Positions 24,231 to 36,374 of a stretch of DNA of 64,000 nt are shown one piece after another. The translations under genes and the position numbers were made by a program. How positions within the stretch are numbered: the first letter of the stretch is position 1; each line of letters begins with the position of its first letter. This DNA is from Isoetes taiwanensis (taxonomy: Eukaryota; Streptophyta; Lycopodiopsida; Isoetales; Isoetaceae), in the NCBI GenBank assembly GCA_021234155.1, contig JAJEKV010000022.1:6462132-6526131 (forward strand). The letters are read 5' to 3'. The notes under the pieces were generated by a model, which worked only from the letters and a program-made list of their open reading frames with translations, searched no databases and was not told the DNA's origin.

Positions 24231-24280
24231 CTCTACAAGAAATTTATCGCGGCGGCCAAGGCCACCGCGAACATTTCTCT
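24231..24280 (+). repeat. CACTA-like end with GC-rich inverted repeat, copy 1
   Basis: CTCTACAAGAAATTTATCGC runs into GGCGGCC, AAGG, then GGCCACCGCG and ACATTTCTCTT. The outer CTACAAGAAAT/ATTTCT words and the inner GCGGCGGCC/GGCCACCGC words make an inverted repeat. The start resembles plant CACTA termini. A second copy with the same orientation is at 25072. Confidence 0.5.
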
Positions 24281-25071
24281 TACCAACCGGCTCGCTTCTT
24301 AGTTTGACGGTATGTTTGGACATTTGAACTTTGTTCTAATTTAAGCCACATTATAAAAGATGGTATTGACGTTAATTAGATAAATTTAAATTAATGTTTG
24401 CTATGTTAAGCTATTGTTGGCATGACTAATGTTTCCTATCGCTTTAATCGTCCCAAACTCGAAGGCAATTTGTCAATGGATGTTTTCTGCAGACTTAGGA
24501 CTCGTAGAGACCCCTGAGGCAGGTGAGACTATTGCTGTGAAACTATTGCTGGTAGAAAATGTTGTTCTACTTCGAATTAACAGGTTAGGGTTTCTGATTC
24601 CGAGCCTAAAAGCAAAGAGATATTGTTCTTCTGCTTCAAACAGGTCAGAGTTTCTGATTTTGAGCTGAAGCTTCTGATTCTCTCCTTTTATTCGACTTTT
24701 CCATTCTAGTTTTCTTTGGCAAAGCAGAGCAGAAGCTCTCTGAGTTTTCCACCAGTTCTTGGATCTAACATTTGACAACATGCATATGTTTGTCCATTCT
24801 AGTGCTGCACATGTAGGCAGAAGGGTGTAGCATGAGTTTTCTCCTCTATGACTCTGGCGAAAAGCCTTGCACATCTTGCAAAAGATTATCCAGACCTATT
24901 AATATTTACACAACTATGCAATCGGGGAGTGACTCATGCCATTGCTCCATGTTGATGTCTATATAGAAGCATATGGCTAAAAATGTGCAGAATGGGTTAT
25001 TATTATTGTGCAAATATGGACATCAACTTTCCCATGTAAATTGTACTCATAAATGTTGCATAAATTATTGT

Positions 25072-25120
25072 TTACAGAAAATTTATCGCGGTGGCCAAGG
25101 TCGCCGCGAACATTTCTCTT
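25072..25120 (+). repeat. CACTA-like end with GC-rich inverted repeat, copy 2
   Basis: Near-identical copy of 24231-24280 (three or four substitutions, mainly at CpG positions), about 840 bp downstream in direct orientation. Confidence 0.5.
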
Positions 25121-26049
25121 TTCTGCAATTTGGGGGATGAGCAACTAGTCGTGTGCATTCAATGCAGGAGAAGCACTTTGATGGGTATTCAATTACCATA
25201 CATCCCAATACATAAGGGCATACACATTTTGTATATGGATTATAAACAGCTAATTATTTAGCAACATGAAAAACCTTTTAACTTAGGGTCTAAGCATTAT
25301 TGTATCTGGGGTTAAGTTATTCTGTAGATAATGGGTACCATGAGATAGAGTTAAAGAGAGACAATGGTTGGAACCATTAAATAAATTGGTTCAAGAAAAT
25401 AATGGTTCAACTGCCTTCAGGTAAGAACTATTTTCAACGTTGCAGAGGGTGATGTATAGGCCTAATGTAGAGGGAGAAAGTAGCGAAAAACTAGAGTTCA
25501 TGCCTCTAGATACCAAGTTGTGGTCTGATGAAACTGGCCTTGTTCTTTCCTCTCTTTTATTGTAGGGGCATTCTGTGGCTTAGGCTTACGTTAATTTGGA
25601 CTATGCCGATGAAGAATCAGTCCCGGCTATGAGCAACTTTAACAACTCCAATGGTCTCTTCGTTCTTGCCATCTCTGCCCCAATCTCTCGCAGCCTACCA
25701 TCTCTGTCCCAATCTCTCGAATACCTGCGGTTTAACCTTCAACAAATTTGAAGACCCCTTCTAAGATTTTCAGCGGATTTGTTGCTACAGCGGAATGCTT
25801 TGAATGAAAATACTGTGATTACTACAGAGGCATTAGAGATCAACATGATTGATTTAATCTATACTTTCAGGTTGGAGAGATACCTTTATCCATAGTTTTG
25901 AGCTAAAAGCTTTGATTCCCCCGCTGCTATATGACAGGAAACAACCGGAACGGCAAAGATTCAGAGCAAACAATGCATGCTCGAAACAGGGTACATGGGT
26001 CTCTAGAGACAGCGAAATCTGAAGAAAAGAACCGTAAATGTAAAGTATC

Positions 26050-26276
26050 TCAACCCAGATCAGTCGCAGGAAATACAACAAAAGTTACTCCTTTATGCCC
26101 CTGGGGATCATAAAAGGCTATAACCCTTCTGTAATCTATGTTTCCTAGGTCAGCAATGCTACTAAGGAAAAGCCTGACTTCTTCATTTCCAAGGCCAGTG
26201 AACTGATTGTTTGATTCATCCCAACCTAAGCCAGTATTTTCTATGACAACCACTGGTGGCCAAGCAATTCTTCCGC
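26050..26276 (-). pseudogene. XS-domain exon (SGS3-like)
   Basis: Starting at an acceptor-like CTATCAG (26277-26278), the minus strand reads GGRIAWPPVVVIENTGLGWD, then GLGNEEVRLFLSS, then DPQGHKGVTFVVF. This is the conserved core of the plant XS domain found in SGS3 and related RNA-binding proteins of the dsRNA/siRNA pathway ('WPP.g.i.NT ... G.gn.el..... .GH.G.....F'). The frame ends with a stop directly after ATDLG, where the family continues, and I found no zf-XS or coiled-coil exons nearby. It is probably a gene fragment, though a donor at the exon end cannot be excluded. Confidence 0.6.
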
Positions 26277-26473
26277 CTGATAGGTCATGGCAAATACTCT
26301 GTTAGCAGGGGCATGGCATAACTAAGAAAAAAACAGAAAAAAAAAACTAGAGCTATACATGAAAACCTTTTTAAACTCTATGGAATCCTTGAAGATTACA
26401 GACGTTTTTTGGGTTGGGGCCTTAGTCCAGAAGGCAAACTTGAATGTTGGAGGATCATACAAAGCCTAGATTT

Positions 26474-26657
26474 TGTTCGAGGCATTCTAGGCCTCACATC
26501 TATGTTTATCTAGATATTTACTATTGTTAGTATATTTATCTACTTATTATTAGACTTGCCTTTTAGGCAAGATATATGTACACATGAAAAGCATTAATGG
26601 ATGTATCTTGTGTGTGCAACCTTCTCTTGTTGTTTACTTGTTATTACTTGTTTAATA
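26474..26657 (+). repeat. 5' LTR of the copia element
   Basis: 184 bp, ends directly against the PBS. It contains a short inner palindrome around TTGCCTTTTAGGCAA that could form the R-region hairpin. Confidence 0.93.
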
Positions 26658-27760
26658 TGGTATCAGAGCAGGCAACGGTTTCCATACGTGGGGCGACTAG
26701 AACAAGGACGCTCTATGTGTTTGATGGGACAGGTTATCCTGCATGGAAAACGAAGATGAAAATTGTAATCAAAACCACAAAGTTATTGATGTTGTGTTAG
26801 GAGTGGTGGTGCGCCCTTTGCAACCCGAAAGTGCGCTGGGGTTCTTTTGACACAAGGGCCTCAAGATGATGCATGGCTTAAAGAAGTAGAAGATTGGGAT
26901 GATAAAGATCGTGTTGCTCGCAGATGATACTTTATGCCCTTAAGGATTCTATTCTTGTTGATGCCAAGTATATGAGCATGCTAATGAAGTATGGGAGTAT
27001 TTGGACAAAATTTATTTGAAGCGGACAAAGCAAGAAGTGTTGCATCTACGTAATAAATTGAGCAGTTTAAAGTATATGGTTACAGATTCCATTGATGATC
27101 ATATTGATAAATTCAAAGAATTGGTAGAACAATTGTCAGCGGCTGGGGCACCGGTGGAGAAAGAGCAATTACCTGTCATGTTGTTAGGCACGATGCCTCA
27201 TGATTTTGACACTATAGTCGTTGTTCTTCTTAATAAAGAAGATTTGGCTTTTGAAAGTGCATGTTTATCATTGAAAGATCATGTTCAGAAGTGAAGCATG
27301 AGGTTGTTCCCCTAGAGGAAAAGCTTTAGTTGTTCATACCACTCTCGATGAACAAATTCTTTAAAGTTCTCGACGTGCTAGAGAGCCTAGTGATGGTGAA
27401 AAGGCTTTTTATGTTGCATATAAAAAGTTTAAAAAAGAAGCATATATCCCAAGACGGAATTTTTCTGCTCGACGTGATTCTAGTGGTGGATTTTCCAGTG
27501 GCACAAATCGTGCTTTTCCCCGGGTTACTGGCAATAAGGACCGTGGGTGTTCTTTTTGTGGAAAGTATAATCATGAGGATTCTAATTGTCATCTTCGTCA
27601 ATTTTTTGAGAAACACCATGCTCATAATAACATGGTTTATGAAGCTCAGGCTATGTTGGTGGATTCATCCACTTATTTTATTGTTGATTCAGGAGCAACT
27701 TCGCACATGACTTTGGTCTATGAGTTTGCACCCTTGGTCTATTTTGTTTTAGATGTGAGA
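26657..27760 (+). pseudogene. copia gag-protease remnant
   Basis: An ATG overlapping the PBS (MVSEQ...) leads to FDGTGYPAWKTKMKIVI, the usual N-terminus of copia Gag (DUF4219/UBN2 type). After frame breaks, 27001-27294 carries the UBN2 helical region (VLHLRNKLSSLKYMVTDSID, then LPVMLLGTMPHDFDT). A third frame from about 27370 has a CCHC knuckle, CSFCGKYNHEDSNC (about 27549-27590), followed by FIVDSGATSHMT, the aspartic protease active-site motif (about 27680-27715). The sequence then jumps to the polypurine tract. At least two frame changes make it non-functional. Confidence 0.88.
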
Positions 27761-27778
27761 CCAATGTTGCAGGGGGGG

Positions 27779-27962
27779 TGTTCGAGGCATTCTAAGCCTG
27801 ACATCTATGTTTATCTAGATATTTACTATTGTTAGTATATTTATCTACTTATTATTAGACTTGCCTTTTAGGCAAGATATATGTACACATGAAAAGCATT
27901 AATGGATGTATCTTGTGTGTGCAACCTTCTCTTGTTGTTTACTTGTTATTACTTGTTTAATA
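27779..27962 (+). repeat. 3' LTR of the copia element
   Basis: 184 bp, same length as the 5' LTR. Only two substitutions are visible, both within the first 25 bp, so the insertion is fairly young compared with other elements here. Confidence 0.93.
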
Positions 27963-27967
27963 GATTT

Positions 27968-30900
27968 GAGCCAGAGCTGCCGAAGTTAGAGCTTGGAATT
28001 CATGCTGCCACAGAAAAGATGGCATCAAATCAGGTCAGATTTCACGTGAGGAGGTCGGAACTGAGGCCAAATAGGCTGATTTGCTGTGTGCAAGACCAGA
28101 TAGGCTTGGTTTAAGGCCATGGAAGCCTGAATAGGTCGATCCAGACAATGTTGTTGCAGCAGTAGGACGATCTGAAAATGGTCGAAATGGTCGAAATTGG
28201 TCTTCAGGATGGCAATTTGCTGGGAAACAGCCTTTGCCCAGACCGGATTGCATAGAATCGATGGAGATGGACAGCTTGATCCGGCATAGCAGGTTGCGAC
28301 AGGTTACAACATCGGAGGTCTTTAAGAAAAACGTGGCAACAAAATATTGAGATAGATTGCGGCGCGGAAAAATTCAAGAGGAACAAAAACAATGAAAAAT
28401 TGCAAACTGCATTATATATGTTTTGATAATGTCGTTTGATCCAAGTTAAATCCATTTCTATTTGCTTATGCATTGCAGTGGGAAATCCATAAAATTTGTT
28501 GTGACAGTTCTATTGCCCTATCTAAATTTTAGCATTCAGCCAATTCAAATATGTTTTTATTTCTACGTTTGAAGAGGGGGAGAGGATTAATTCTTCGTGC
28601 TTACCATCTATGCCAAATCCCTTGGCAATCATCTTATAGTTTCAGCACTATGGCAATTGGTATACTGTCCTTTTATGATTATCTATATGAGGAACACAGC
28701 CAAGAAATAAGGTTTGAGTTGGCTACAGGTGCAAACTTGTTTGCTGAGAATGATACTGCAGTTTGGCTTTTATCTTTGTTTTTTATGCTTTGGCTTTTAC
28801 TGATTTGATTAGTGATTTTGCTGATTTACTTGGTTGTATCTTAGAGCCAAGGGTCTGCTTCATTATGTGACCAATTGAAAATGTATGCTCAAATTTTGCA
28901 AATCCACGAAGGACCCATTTGATTTACTGCATCTTCCTCTTAAACTATTGGACTGCTAAATCATGAACCTTGCACCGTCTGTGCACACGTCAGCTACAAA
29001 TAGGTATTATGGGATGCTTCTGAAATGTGCAAGTGATGGATACAGATGAAGACTTGTTTGAACTACACTTGAAGTCGTTGTTTTTCTTAAGTTTAGTAAG
29101 CTTTGATTCTTCTTGGGACCATGAGGATACAAATTTGGAATATGATGGCAATTTTGCTGAGTAGTTTCAAGTATTGGAAAACCTAGCGCTTCGTGTTCAA
29201 TGTGATGCATTTTCAGAGATACATTTTCACTTTTTTGGAAATGATATCCTTTTGGTTGACCTTTTAGTGACTAGGTTATTTTTGAAAAATTAAAACTAAT
29301 GCAAACTGTAATAACACTACATCCATCTCTGAACAGCAATGCCGCTATTGTTGTGTATGAACAATAAAGTTGGTTGGAAAACTTTGGAAGAAAGGGAAGA
29401 GGTTTTGTATAAGCGAAAAACATTACAGATACTCTTGATAGAGCCTGTATCTATGTTGTCCTGAGGCATACGCTCAAACATGTTTGAATCTTGTAGGGCA
29501 CGTTGTCATGTTATCAATGTTCTGCGATTTGAAGTGGGTAAAGTAGGGTTGTATCTTGTCAAAGCCCAGTAAACGGTTTTGGGTCAATTTGTTTGGACCA
29601 TTCTCTATTAGCTCATAAGTTGAAGATATTTCGCTTCAATTTGTTTGGACCATTCTCTATTAGCTCATAAGTTGAAGATACTTAGGTCAGCAAGTATATT
29701 GACTTTGGTTAAAGATATTAACCTTAACTTGTCATTTTCATTAAAAATCAATTTTTGAGCTGCTTATATCATGAATCTGGCATTTGTGCAGATGACTTTG
29801 AACCGCTCTGCAGCAAGTGAGCGAATCTTGCGGACCCCCTAAGCATGTGTTTTGGTGGAGATCCTCTGTTAAAGGAGTTTTCCAGGCATGCATGGTCGTT
29901 TTTATCAAGTCCTTTTAATGCTATGGTGGCTTTGAATGCAAGCACACTCAAGTATGCATTCGAGTCCCTCAACTTTTGTGCAGATAACTTGCCCCTCTGT
30001 CATTTTTGCACCCAACTCGGCGGATCCTCTCATATAAACCCAACAGAAATCCATCAATTCATGGGGGGTGTTCAAAACCCAAAGCTCTATATTTTGAGCC
30101 TCACTGTTAACCCAACTAAAATGTTATATACAACTGAGATATCTTCAATGTGTTATCCACATGTAAGGACTATGGAGCACGAGGGATAATTGATGTTGCT
30201 CTTCTAGCCTAGGGTATAACAACCATTCTCAGATAAATTGAAATCTGCAAAAGCTTGTGTGTATATTTGCTCTTGTGGGGCCGCATGGTGTTGTTGATGC
30301 AAAAGGTCATTGCAACCAAAGATCATGTAGCTTTCACATTTTGAGAATTAACTCATGTACCATTTTACATTCAATTTGAAGAATACCATTTGTACTTCTA
30401 ACTTGAAGAATGTTAAGCACTATAAGAGACAATGAGAATGAAGAAAGAATGAAAATAAATTTGTGGTCCACACTAAATTCATTAAGGAGATTAGAACTTA
30501 GCTTATTTTTGAATGCTCAATATTCCTTTAAATTGTTGGAGGTGTGTGCACATAACTTCCACTAACCAATAGTGAAGTGAAATAAAACCATTGGCTAGTC
30601 CATATGGTCAAAGATTTCTTCATGGCCTTGATCCCATCATTTACATACAACCTTGCTAGATACAACAACTCCACAATATATAAGTCTTGGAACACAGAGA
30701 AATATAAGCTCTAATGAGAAGAAAGATAAGTGAATTGAAGAGCCATAAAAACAAGAAGATAAACAAAAAAAAAAGGTTGGGAAATCATACATCGTTGACA
30801 TAACCTCCATAGTCGTAGCCTAGTTTCCCAACATGCTCTACATTGGCATCTCTGGAGGCAAAAAGGGTAAAGTAGGTCTTGAGTTGATAGACTACGCATA

Positions 30901-33109
30901 TTGTTATCTAACATATGGTTGTATACTTCATCTTCATCTATATTGCTATACAAGCTTCTCTTAGTGCATAAGGGTCTTATATAAGTAGTGTATGCCTGCC
31001 ATTTTAAGAACTTCTTGCTTATATACACTACAACATCTCAATCAAAACTAAAAAATATTGAATTTTTTGTTGCTTTGAGCCTTAGACTTTGTCATAATAC
31101 AGGGTTTAGTTACGTGATGTTTTTACAACTTGTCAACAGAAGAATCTACACATTTTGCACTAATGCTATGGAATGCTAGGTTTGAGAATTTACATAAAAT
31201 GTGTCTTTCAGGTCCTCTATTGTAATGGTTTCTTCACAAGTGTTCTCATTGGGGTCAGTTGTAGTTCATGCTTCAAAAGCTTTATAAAATATTCATTCAT
31301 ATTTGTTATGGAGAATATATGCTAATGATTAAAAAATGGCAATCAAGTTCAAGTTCTCTCAAGTTGTAGGTTCCCATCCTATATTGCATCTCTAGATAGG
31401 AGCTATAAAAAATAAGCAGCATTTACAACAATATATTCTATGGAAGAAGATGACCGTGCTCCCTTATTTTTGGAACCCTTTTATTCAGGTTTCATATTGT
31501 CTTTAGTTTTTTTCAAACATGAAGTCATCCCTACTTTGTTATCTTTCATGAACTTAATAAAAAACATAAACCATTAACTCATGAAATGAACACCACATCA
31601 ACATTTATGGATTAGGCATGTCATTCTAGACAATCATGTGAACTAAACTTTAAATCATATAAACTTATTGATCATATACTATCTCTTATGCCCTCAAAAT
31701 CAATTCCTTTTTATTTCTCAACCTCCTCATCTCTCCAAAACTCTAGCTTTGCCCCAAGCGTGCCTTTTTGCTAGTTTTGAATTTTTGTCTGGCATTTGAA
31801 AGGCTGGAATTTGAGAACTTGCTGTCATGCGAAAGGCATAAATTTGTTTTGCAAATCTTCAAAACCACTGATCGGTTTTTTCCCCATTTTTCAATTCTAA
31901 CCACTGATCTGGCGAATATTGAATCTCTTATGTCAGATCAAAGGCCATTAAATTTTTTATTACAAATCTCCATACCACTTCCAATGGTCAAAACGGACAA
32001 AGATGCAATATTTTGAGAAACAAAAAATAGCCTAGGAGTTCAAGACTGATGCCTGGCTGCATCATGTGCAATCGTCCATTGTAATCAGGGCTGCAGCCGA
32101 AGGAAGCAAGCAGCCCCTTGAGCTCTCAAACCTGGCCTGCCCAACACTTCAAATCCGGCTTGAAACGGCGCCTCTATGCACTTCATCTCCAGAAACAAAG
32201 ATAAAGTGCTGGAGCAGGGTCGCCCACCTCCAACGGGAGAAGCTTAGCTGTGACAAAATGGTTTCGGGGTTTCTCGACAGCATCACGACACTAGCCCATT
32301 GAACAACTGCTTTAGGAGCTCTGCTATAACAATCGGTCTTATCAATCAGCCTCACCAGAATCGGCCTAAAGCAATCTGTCCCTGCTCTGCGCAAACAACC
32401 CGCCCCTTCGCATCCTGCCAGTCGCCTCAAGCCTAGACCTCTCTAGCGGCATGCCTTCCAGACCTCTCCAGCCGATCTCCAAAGCCAAACTTCCTTCTAA
32501 ATTGACACCATGCAAACACAAATCCAAATTCACATATACTGTAATCTTCGAGCCACTACCTTTCCTCACCAACAAGCAGCTCAAACCGCTGCAAACATAT
32601 CCTCCACGTATGATTTGGAATACAATACAGGCACCAAATCTAAGCCCAACCATGCCAGAAATACCGCCCCCAAAAATCAAACAAAAATATTGGAATCTTT
32701 AGGCCTTTCGTAATTTATAACTTGTGACCTACAAAATGCCACCTCTCCAACATGTTTTCTCTTCTATTGCCATGGCCCACAGCTTATTGGTCTCGATGGA
32801 GTTACAAAATCTATTCAAACCTTTGCCTCAACCCTGCCTTTCTGCTAGTTTGTATCTTCTTTAATTGGAGGTGAACAAAATACGTCTATCCCAAGGTCAA
32901 AATTTTGAGGTTTGGCTTATTTCTGTCTCGAGATTCCAGATTTTGTGAAAGATTCCTTGAGAACCAGTGCCTTTTTTCCAACTTCTTTTGAATTGGCCGA
33001 AGTTTTAAACTCCAACTTTCCACTTCATTTTGTTTAGGTCCACTGCAAGTATTAGGTCCTTGGAGTTGACTTCTGCACATTAAAGATTTTTCCAATTATT
33101 TAAATCAAC
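27968..33109. other. Long stretch without recognisable genes
   Basis: Only short open frames without motifs. A 53-bp tandem duplication is listed separately. AT-rich throughout, with some long poly-A/poly-T words. Confidence 0.3.
29584..29684. repeat. Tandem duplication of a ~52-bp unit
   Basis: TCAATTTGTTTGGACCATTC followed by TCTATTAGCTCATAAGTTGA and AGATA is present twice in succession with no differences over at least 45 bp. Confidence 0.88.
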
Positions 33110-33780
33110 ACAACCAACACATAACTACCAACACAAACTATTAATATCCAACATATAAAAATTAGATCCCCCAACACATAACAACCAACACATAACAACC
33201 AACATATAACAACCATTGACATTAACAACCAACACATGACTACCATTGACATTAATTAACACAACCATTGGATCCAACACATTTAAATTAAAATCCCCCT
33301 TAAACCCCCTTTGGTTTGGATGCATATTCACACGGGGGGTGACGTAGGGCAGCGAGAGCCCTCATAATTGTATTTTGCACGTACAAAATCAACACCATAT
33401 AGTATTCCGCTTGAAATCTTATAGTATTTTGTGAATACAGTATAGCAAATTTTGTACTTGCATACCCCACAAACGAGGAACTTTACATACGGTGTAGATT
33501 AAGGAATAAGGGGTGAATATGCCTATCCAACAGCTCTCGTTGCCCGGAGTCACCCCTCGTGTGAATATGCACCCAAACCAAAGGGGGTTTAAGGGGGATT
33601 TTAATTTAAATGTGTTGGATCCAATGGTTGTGTTAATTAATGTCAATGGTAGTCATGTGTTGGTTGTTAATGTCAATGGTTGTTATATGTTGGTTGTTAT
33701 GTGTTGGTTGTTATGCGTTGGGGGATTAAATTTTTATATGTTGGATATTAATATTAAAATGTTGGGTATTAAAATATTTT
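33110..33780. repeat. ~670-bp inverted repeat (foldback) with ~240-bp arms
   Basis: The left arm (about 33122-33362) and right arm (about 33520-33770) are reverse complements with few differences over most of their length. For example CCCCCTTAAACCCCCTTTGG (left) pairs with CCAAAGGGGGTTTAAGGGGG (right). The arms contain tandem variants of AACCAACACATA. A ~155-bp unique spacer lies between them. This could be a foldback transposon or two MITEs inserted head to head. It would produce a long double-stranded RNA if transcribed. Confidence 0.85.
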
Positions 33781-34077
33781 AATATTTAGATGTAAGAAGG
33801 AGAGGGTATCACTGCTTATATAGTGAGGTTCTCGCACTATCTAACCGTGTGCCAAGATCAAGGTGTGAAAAATGCTCTACCACATACCATGTTTTGCTTT
33901 ATCTCTGGTTTGAGAGAGAGGCCAAGGTTGTATAGCAAGTTTTGCAGAGCCTATGACCAACCAAGGCCAATTTGATTCCATGATGCAGTCTTTTGGTAAA
34001 GCCAAAGATTATGCTGCAGAGATCTTTGAGCTAGAAATTGAAAGAACAGCCCATGCACAACCATTTCCTGAAAGTAC

Positions 34078-36374
34078 TTTTTTTTTTTTTTAAGGACTTG
34101 AGCCTTTATTATCCTGAGAAAATTATAGAGTACAGTGGGGACTAAAAACTCAGTGGAGAGAATGTCCACCAGAACAAAACCACCCCACTCAAATAAAACA
34201 TCTAAACAATATGAAGAGCAAGCAAATACCCATAAGTAAGTATGAATCTGAAGATAGTGCTCCCAAATACGGCTCTTCACCTCATTAGCAATTGATGAGC
34301 ACCTGAGTGCTTTGACAATTCGTTGTTGGGCATCAAGAGGATCTGTGCATCTGAACAAGCAAGACCTTTGAATATGAGAAGATTTCTTCTTTTCCAAATG
34401 GACCAAATGATCCATGCAGAAGCCAAATGAAACGCCCTTTTGGCCAAATTATCCCAACTACTTGGATAGACTGCTAATAACACCTGCTGGCTATTCAAAT
34501 TGCAATGAAAGAGGCCTTGAAGCCCCAACCAAGCATGTCTGACATGTCTACACAGGAAGAAGCAATGCTCAATTGTCTCCTCCCTCTATGCACATAAGGG
34601 ACAAAGTGTAGATACCTTTGGACGAAATCTGTGCACAAGAATATTAACGCGCAGATAACGATGAATGACTTGCCACCATAAAACAGATACTTTGAGATGG
34701 AGTAGTTTATCCCATACCCATTTCCATAGTGCTTTCTGCCGATCCCTAGGAATGAGTAAAGGCCACTTGGACGAAGGAGGCAAGACGTCCGCAGCAAGCA
34801 AGACCTTGTACATAGAATTCACCAATTTATCTGCTTTGACACGCTCATGAACTACCCAAGGCTGGGGGTCATCCACTTGTGCTACTGGATTAAGAATTGA
34901 AGACACCTTCTGCCAAACAGCCCGATCCCACCTTATAAGGAGGAACCTAGCTCTAAACTCTTCCCATGTCAACAACTGTCTTCAATTATTATACCAATCA
35001 GATATCATATATACACCTGCTCTCCATCAATGTTGCGTCAATGGGTGGACTGAAGATATGAGAGGACCATCTTCCAATGGAATCCACCAACAACTTGCAA
35101 TAGTGCTAGTGTGCGCAAGATGGTGAAAATGAAACAAAGATTGTACAGTCTCCCATGCAACTAGCAATCCTCTAAGAAATGGGGACGCATTAGGGTATGC
35201 GGTCAGTGGATAAAACAGAGCCCAGGGGAAAAGTGGCCTAAGAGATCGAGACCCATAAGAAATGCACAATTACAAAGACTAATAAACAAGACGGGAACCC
35301 AGGGACTCATCCACATTATTCAAAATTCTCCAAATAAACTTAGAAATCATCACCTTGCTCTGCAAAAGAAAATTGATCATCCCAAGGCCGCCAAAATGCT
35401 TTGGCAACATGCACTTTTCCCAACTAACTTTAACAGCAGCACCCTCCTCTGTCCCCCCCTCCCCCAGATGAAGTTCCTGACAACCCTGACGATAATTTGT
35501 ACCTTTGACTGTGGAACCAATCTGAACGAAGCCATATACACATGGGTGCTACTTAAAACTGACTTAGCCACAATGATTCATCTGCCATGGAAAGCTTCAT
35601 TGTGGACCACCAAAAAAAGTGTTATTCCAAGCCCTTAATCACTGCCTCCCACGCATCTTCTGATGAGATATGAACACCTACAGGGATACCAAGAAGTTTG
35701 GTTGCTTTACCATGGGGAAGGATCTTCCATGGATAAGCAATTACACATGGTGGAACTGGAGAGTCCAATGCCCATAGTGCTGTGCACTTCTGCCAACCTA
35801 CAAAAATACCAGATGCTAGGGAAAAAGAATCCAACAAGAAAACATTATTCTGCAAATTTTGCTCGTCTGCCCTCGGAAAAAGGAAAGTGTCATCCGCATA
35901 TTGATTACAGATCTCCTGCGACCCATTGTTCATAGGAAGTCTATGCAAGATTCCCTCCTGTGCGGCAAGAGAGAAGACCTGGGCAAGGACCTCTGCCACA
36001 ACTGTAAATAATAATGGAGCTAATGGGCAGCCCTGACGGATGCCATGACCCACCTGAAAGAATGGTGAGGGTTCCTCTTGGAAGAGAATAGAAGAGCGAG
36101 CAGAATAATGAAGCCTCATGACATCAGGTGTGAATTGTGCACCAAAACCAAAGCATAAGAGGCATTTCTCTAAGAAGGTCCAATCAACACTGTCATACGC
36201 TTTTGCAAAGTCCAGCTTCAAATATACAATTTCATGGCCCTGAAGTCGAGCCCAGTAAATACCTTCATAGGCAGCAGCTACATTGTTTAATATGCATCTT
36301 CGTGGCAGAAATCCTGACTGTGTAGAGGATATGGGGAAGAATATCCCGAAGCTTTTATGCTGCTCGAGCCACAA
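34078..36374 (-). mobile_element. LINE (L1-type) with reverse transcriptase, 5' truncated
   Basis: Starting from the 5' side (36374), a 250-codon open frame covers the RT fingers/palm: LKLDFAKAYDSVDW, GIRQGCPLAPLLF and NQYADDTFLF, the YADD catalytic motif. After a stop at 35622 the frame is broken. VSWEKCMLPKHFGGLGM and RPLFPWALFYPLTAYPNAS follow, then MLTWEEFRARFLLIRWDRAV (34975-), the zf-RVT domain and WIIWSIWKRRNLLIF (about 34400). The 3' end is an A-tail (T run at 34078-34091) after the word AATAAAGGCTCAAGTCCTT. The endonuclease domain is absent. The copy is long, but several stops show it is dead. Confidence 0.9.

Larger units (their letters stand above)
26474..27962 (+). mobile_element. 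Complete but internally deleted Ty1-copia retrotransposon
   Basis: Two 184-bp LTRs (26474-26657 and 27779-27962) start TGTTCGAGGC and end TTAATA, with two differences seen by eye. Immediately outside is the same 5-bp word GATTT (26469-26473 and 27963-27967), a target duplication. Inside the left LTR is the PBS TGGTATCAGAGC (26658-26669), typical of tRNA-iMet priming. A G-rich PPT (AGGGGGGG, 27771-27778) precedes the right LTR. The 1.1-kb interior encodes only gag and the start of protease. Integrase, reverse transcriptase and RNase H are missing, so it must have moved in trans or been deleted after insertion. Confidence 0.95.

Noticed and set aside
32149-32680. Overlapping ~100-codon frames on both strands
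   Set aside because: No recognisable domain, and antisense frames are equally long; likely chance in a locally GC-richer stretch.
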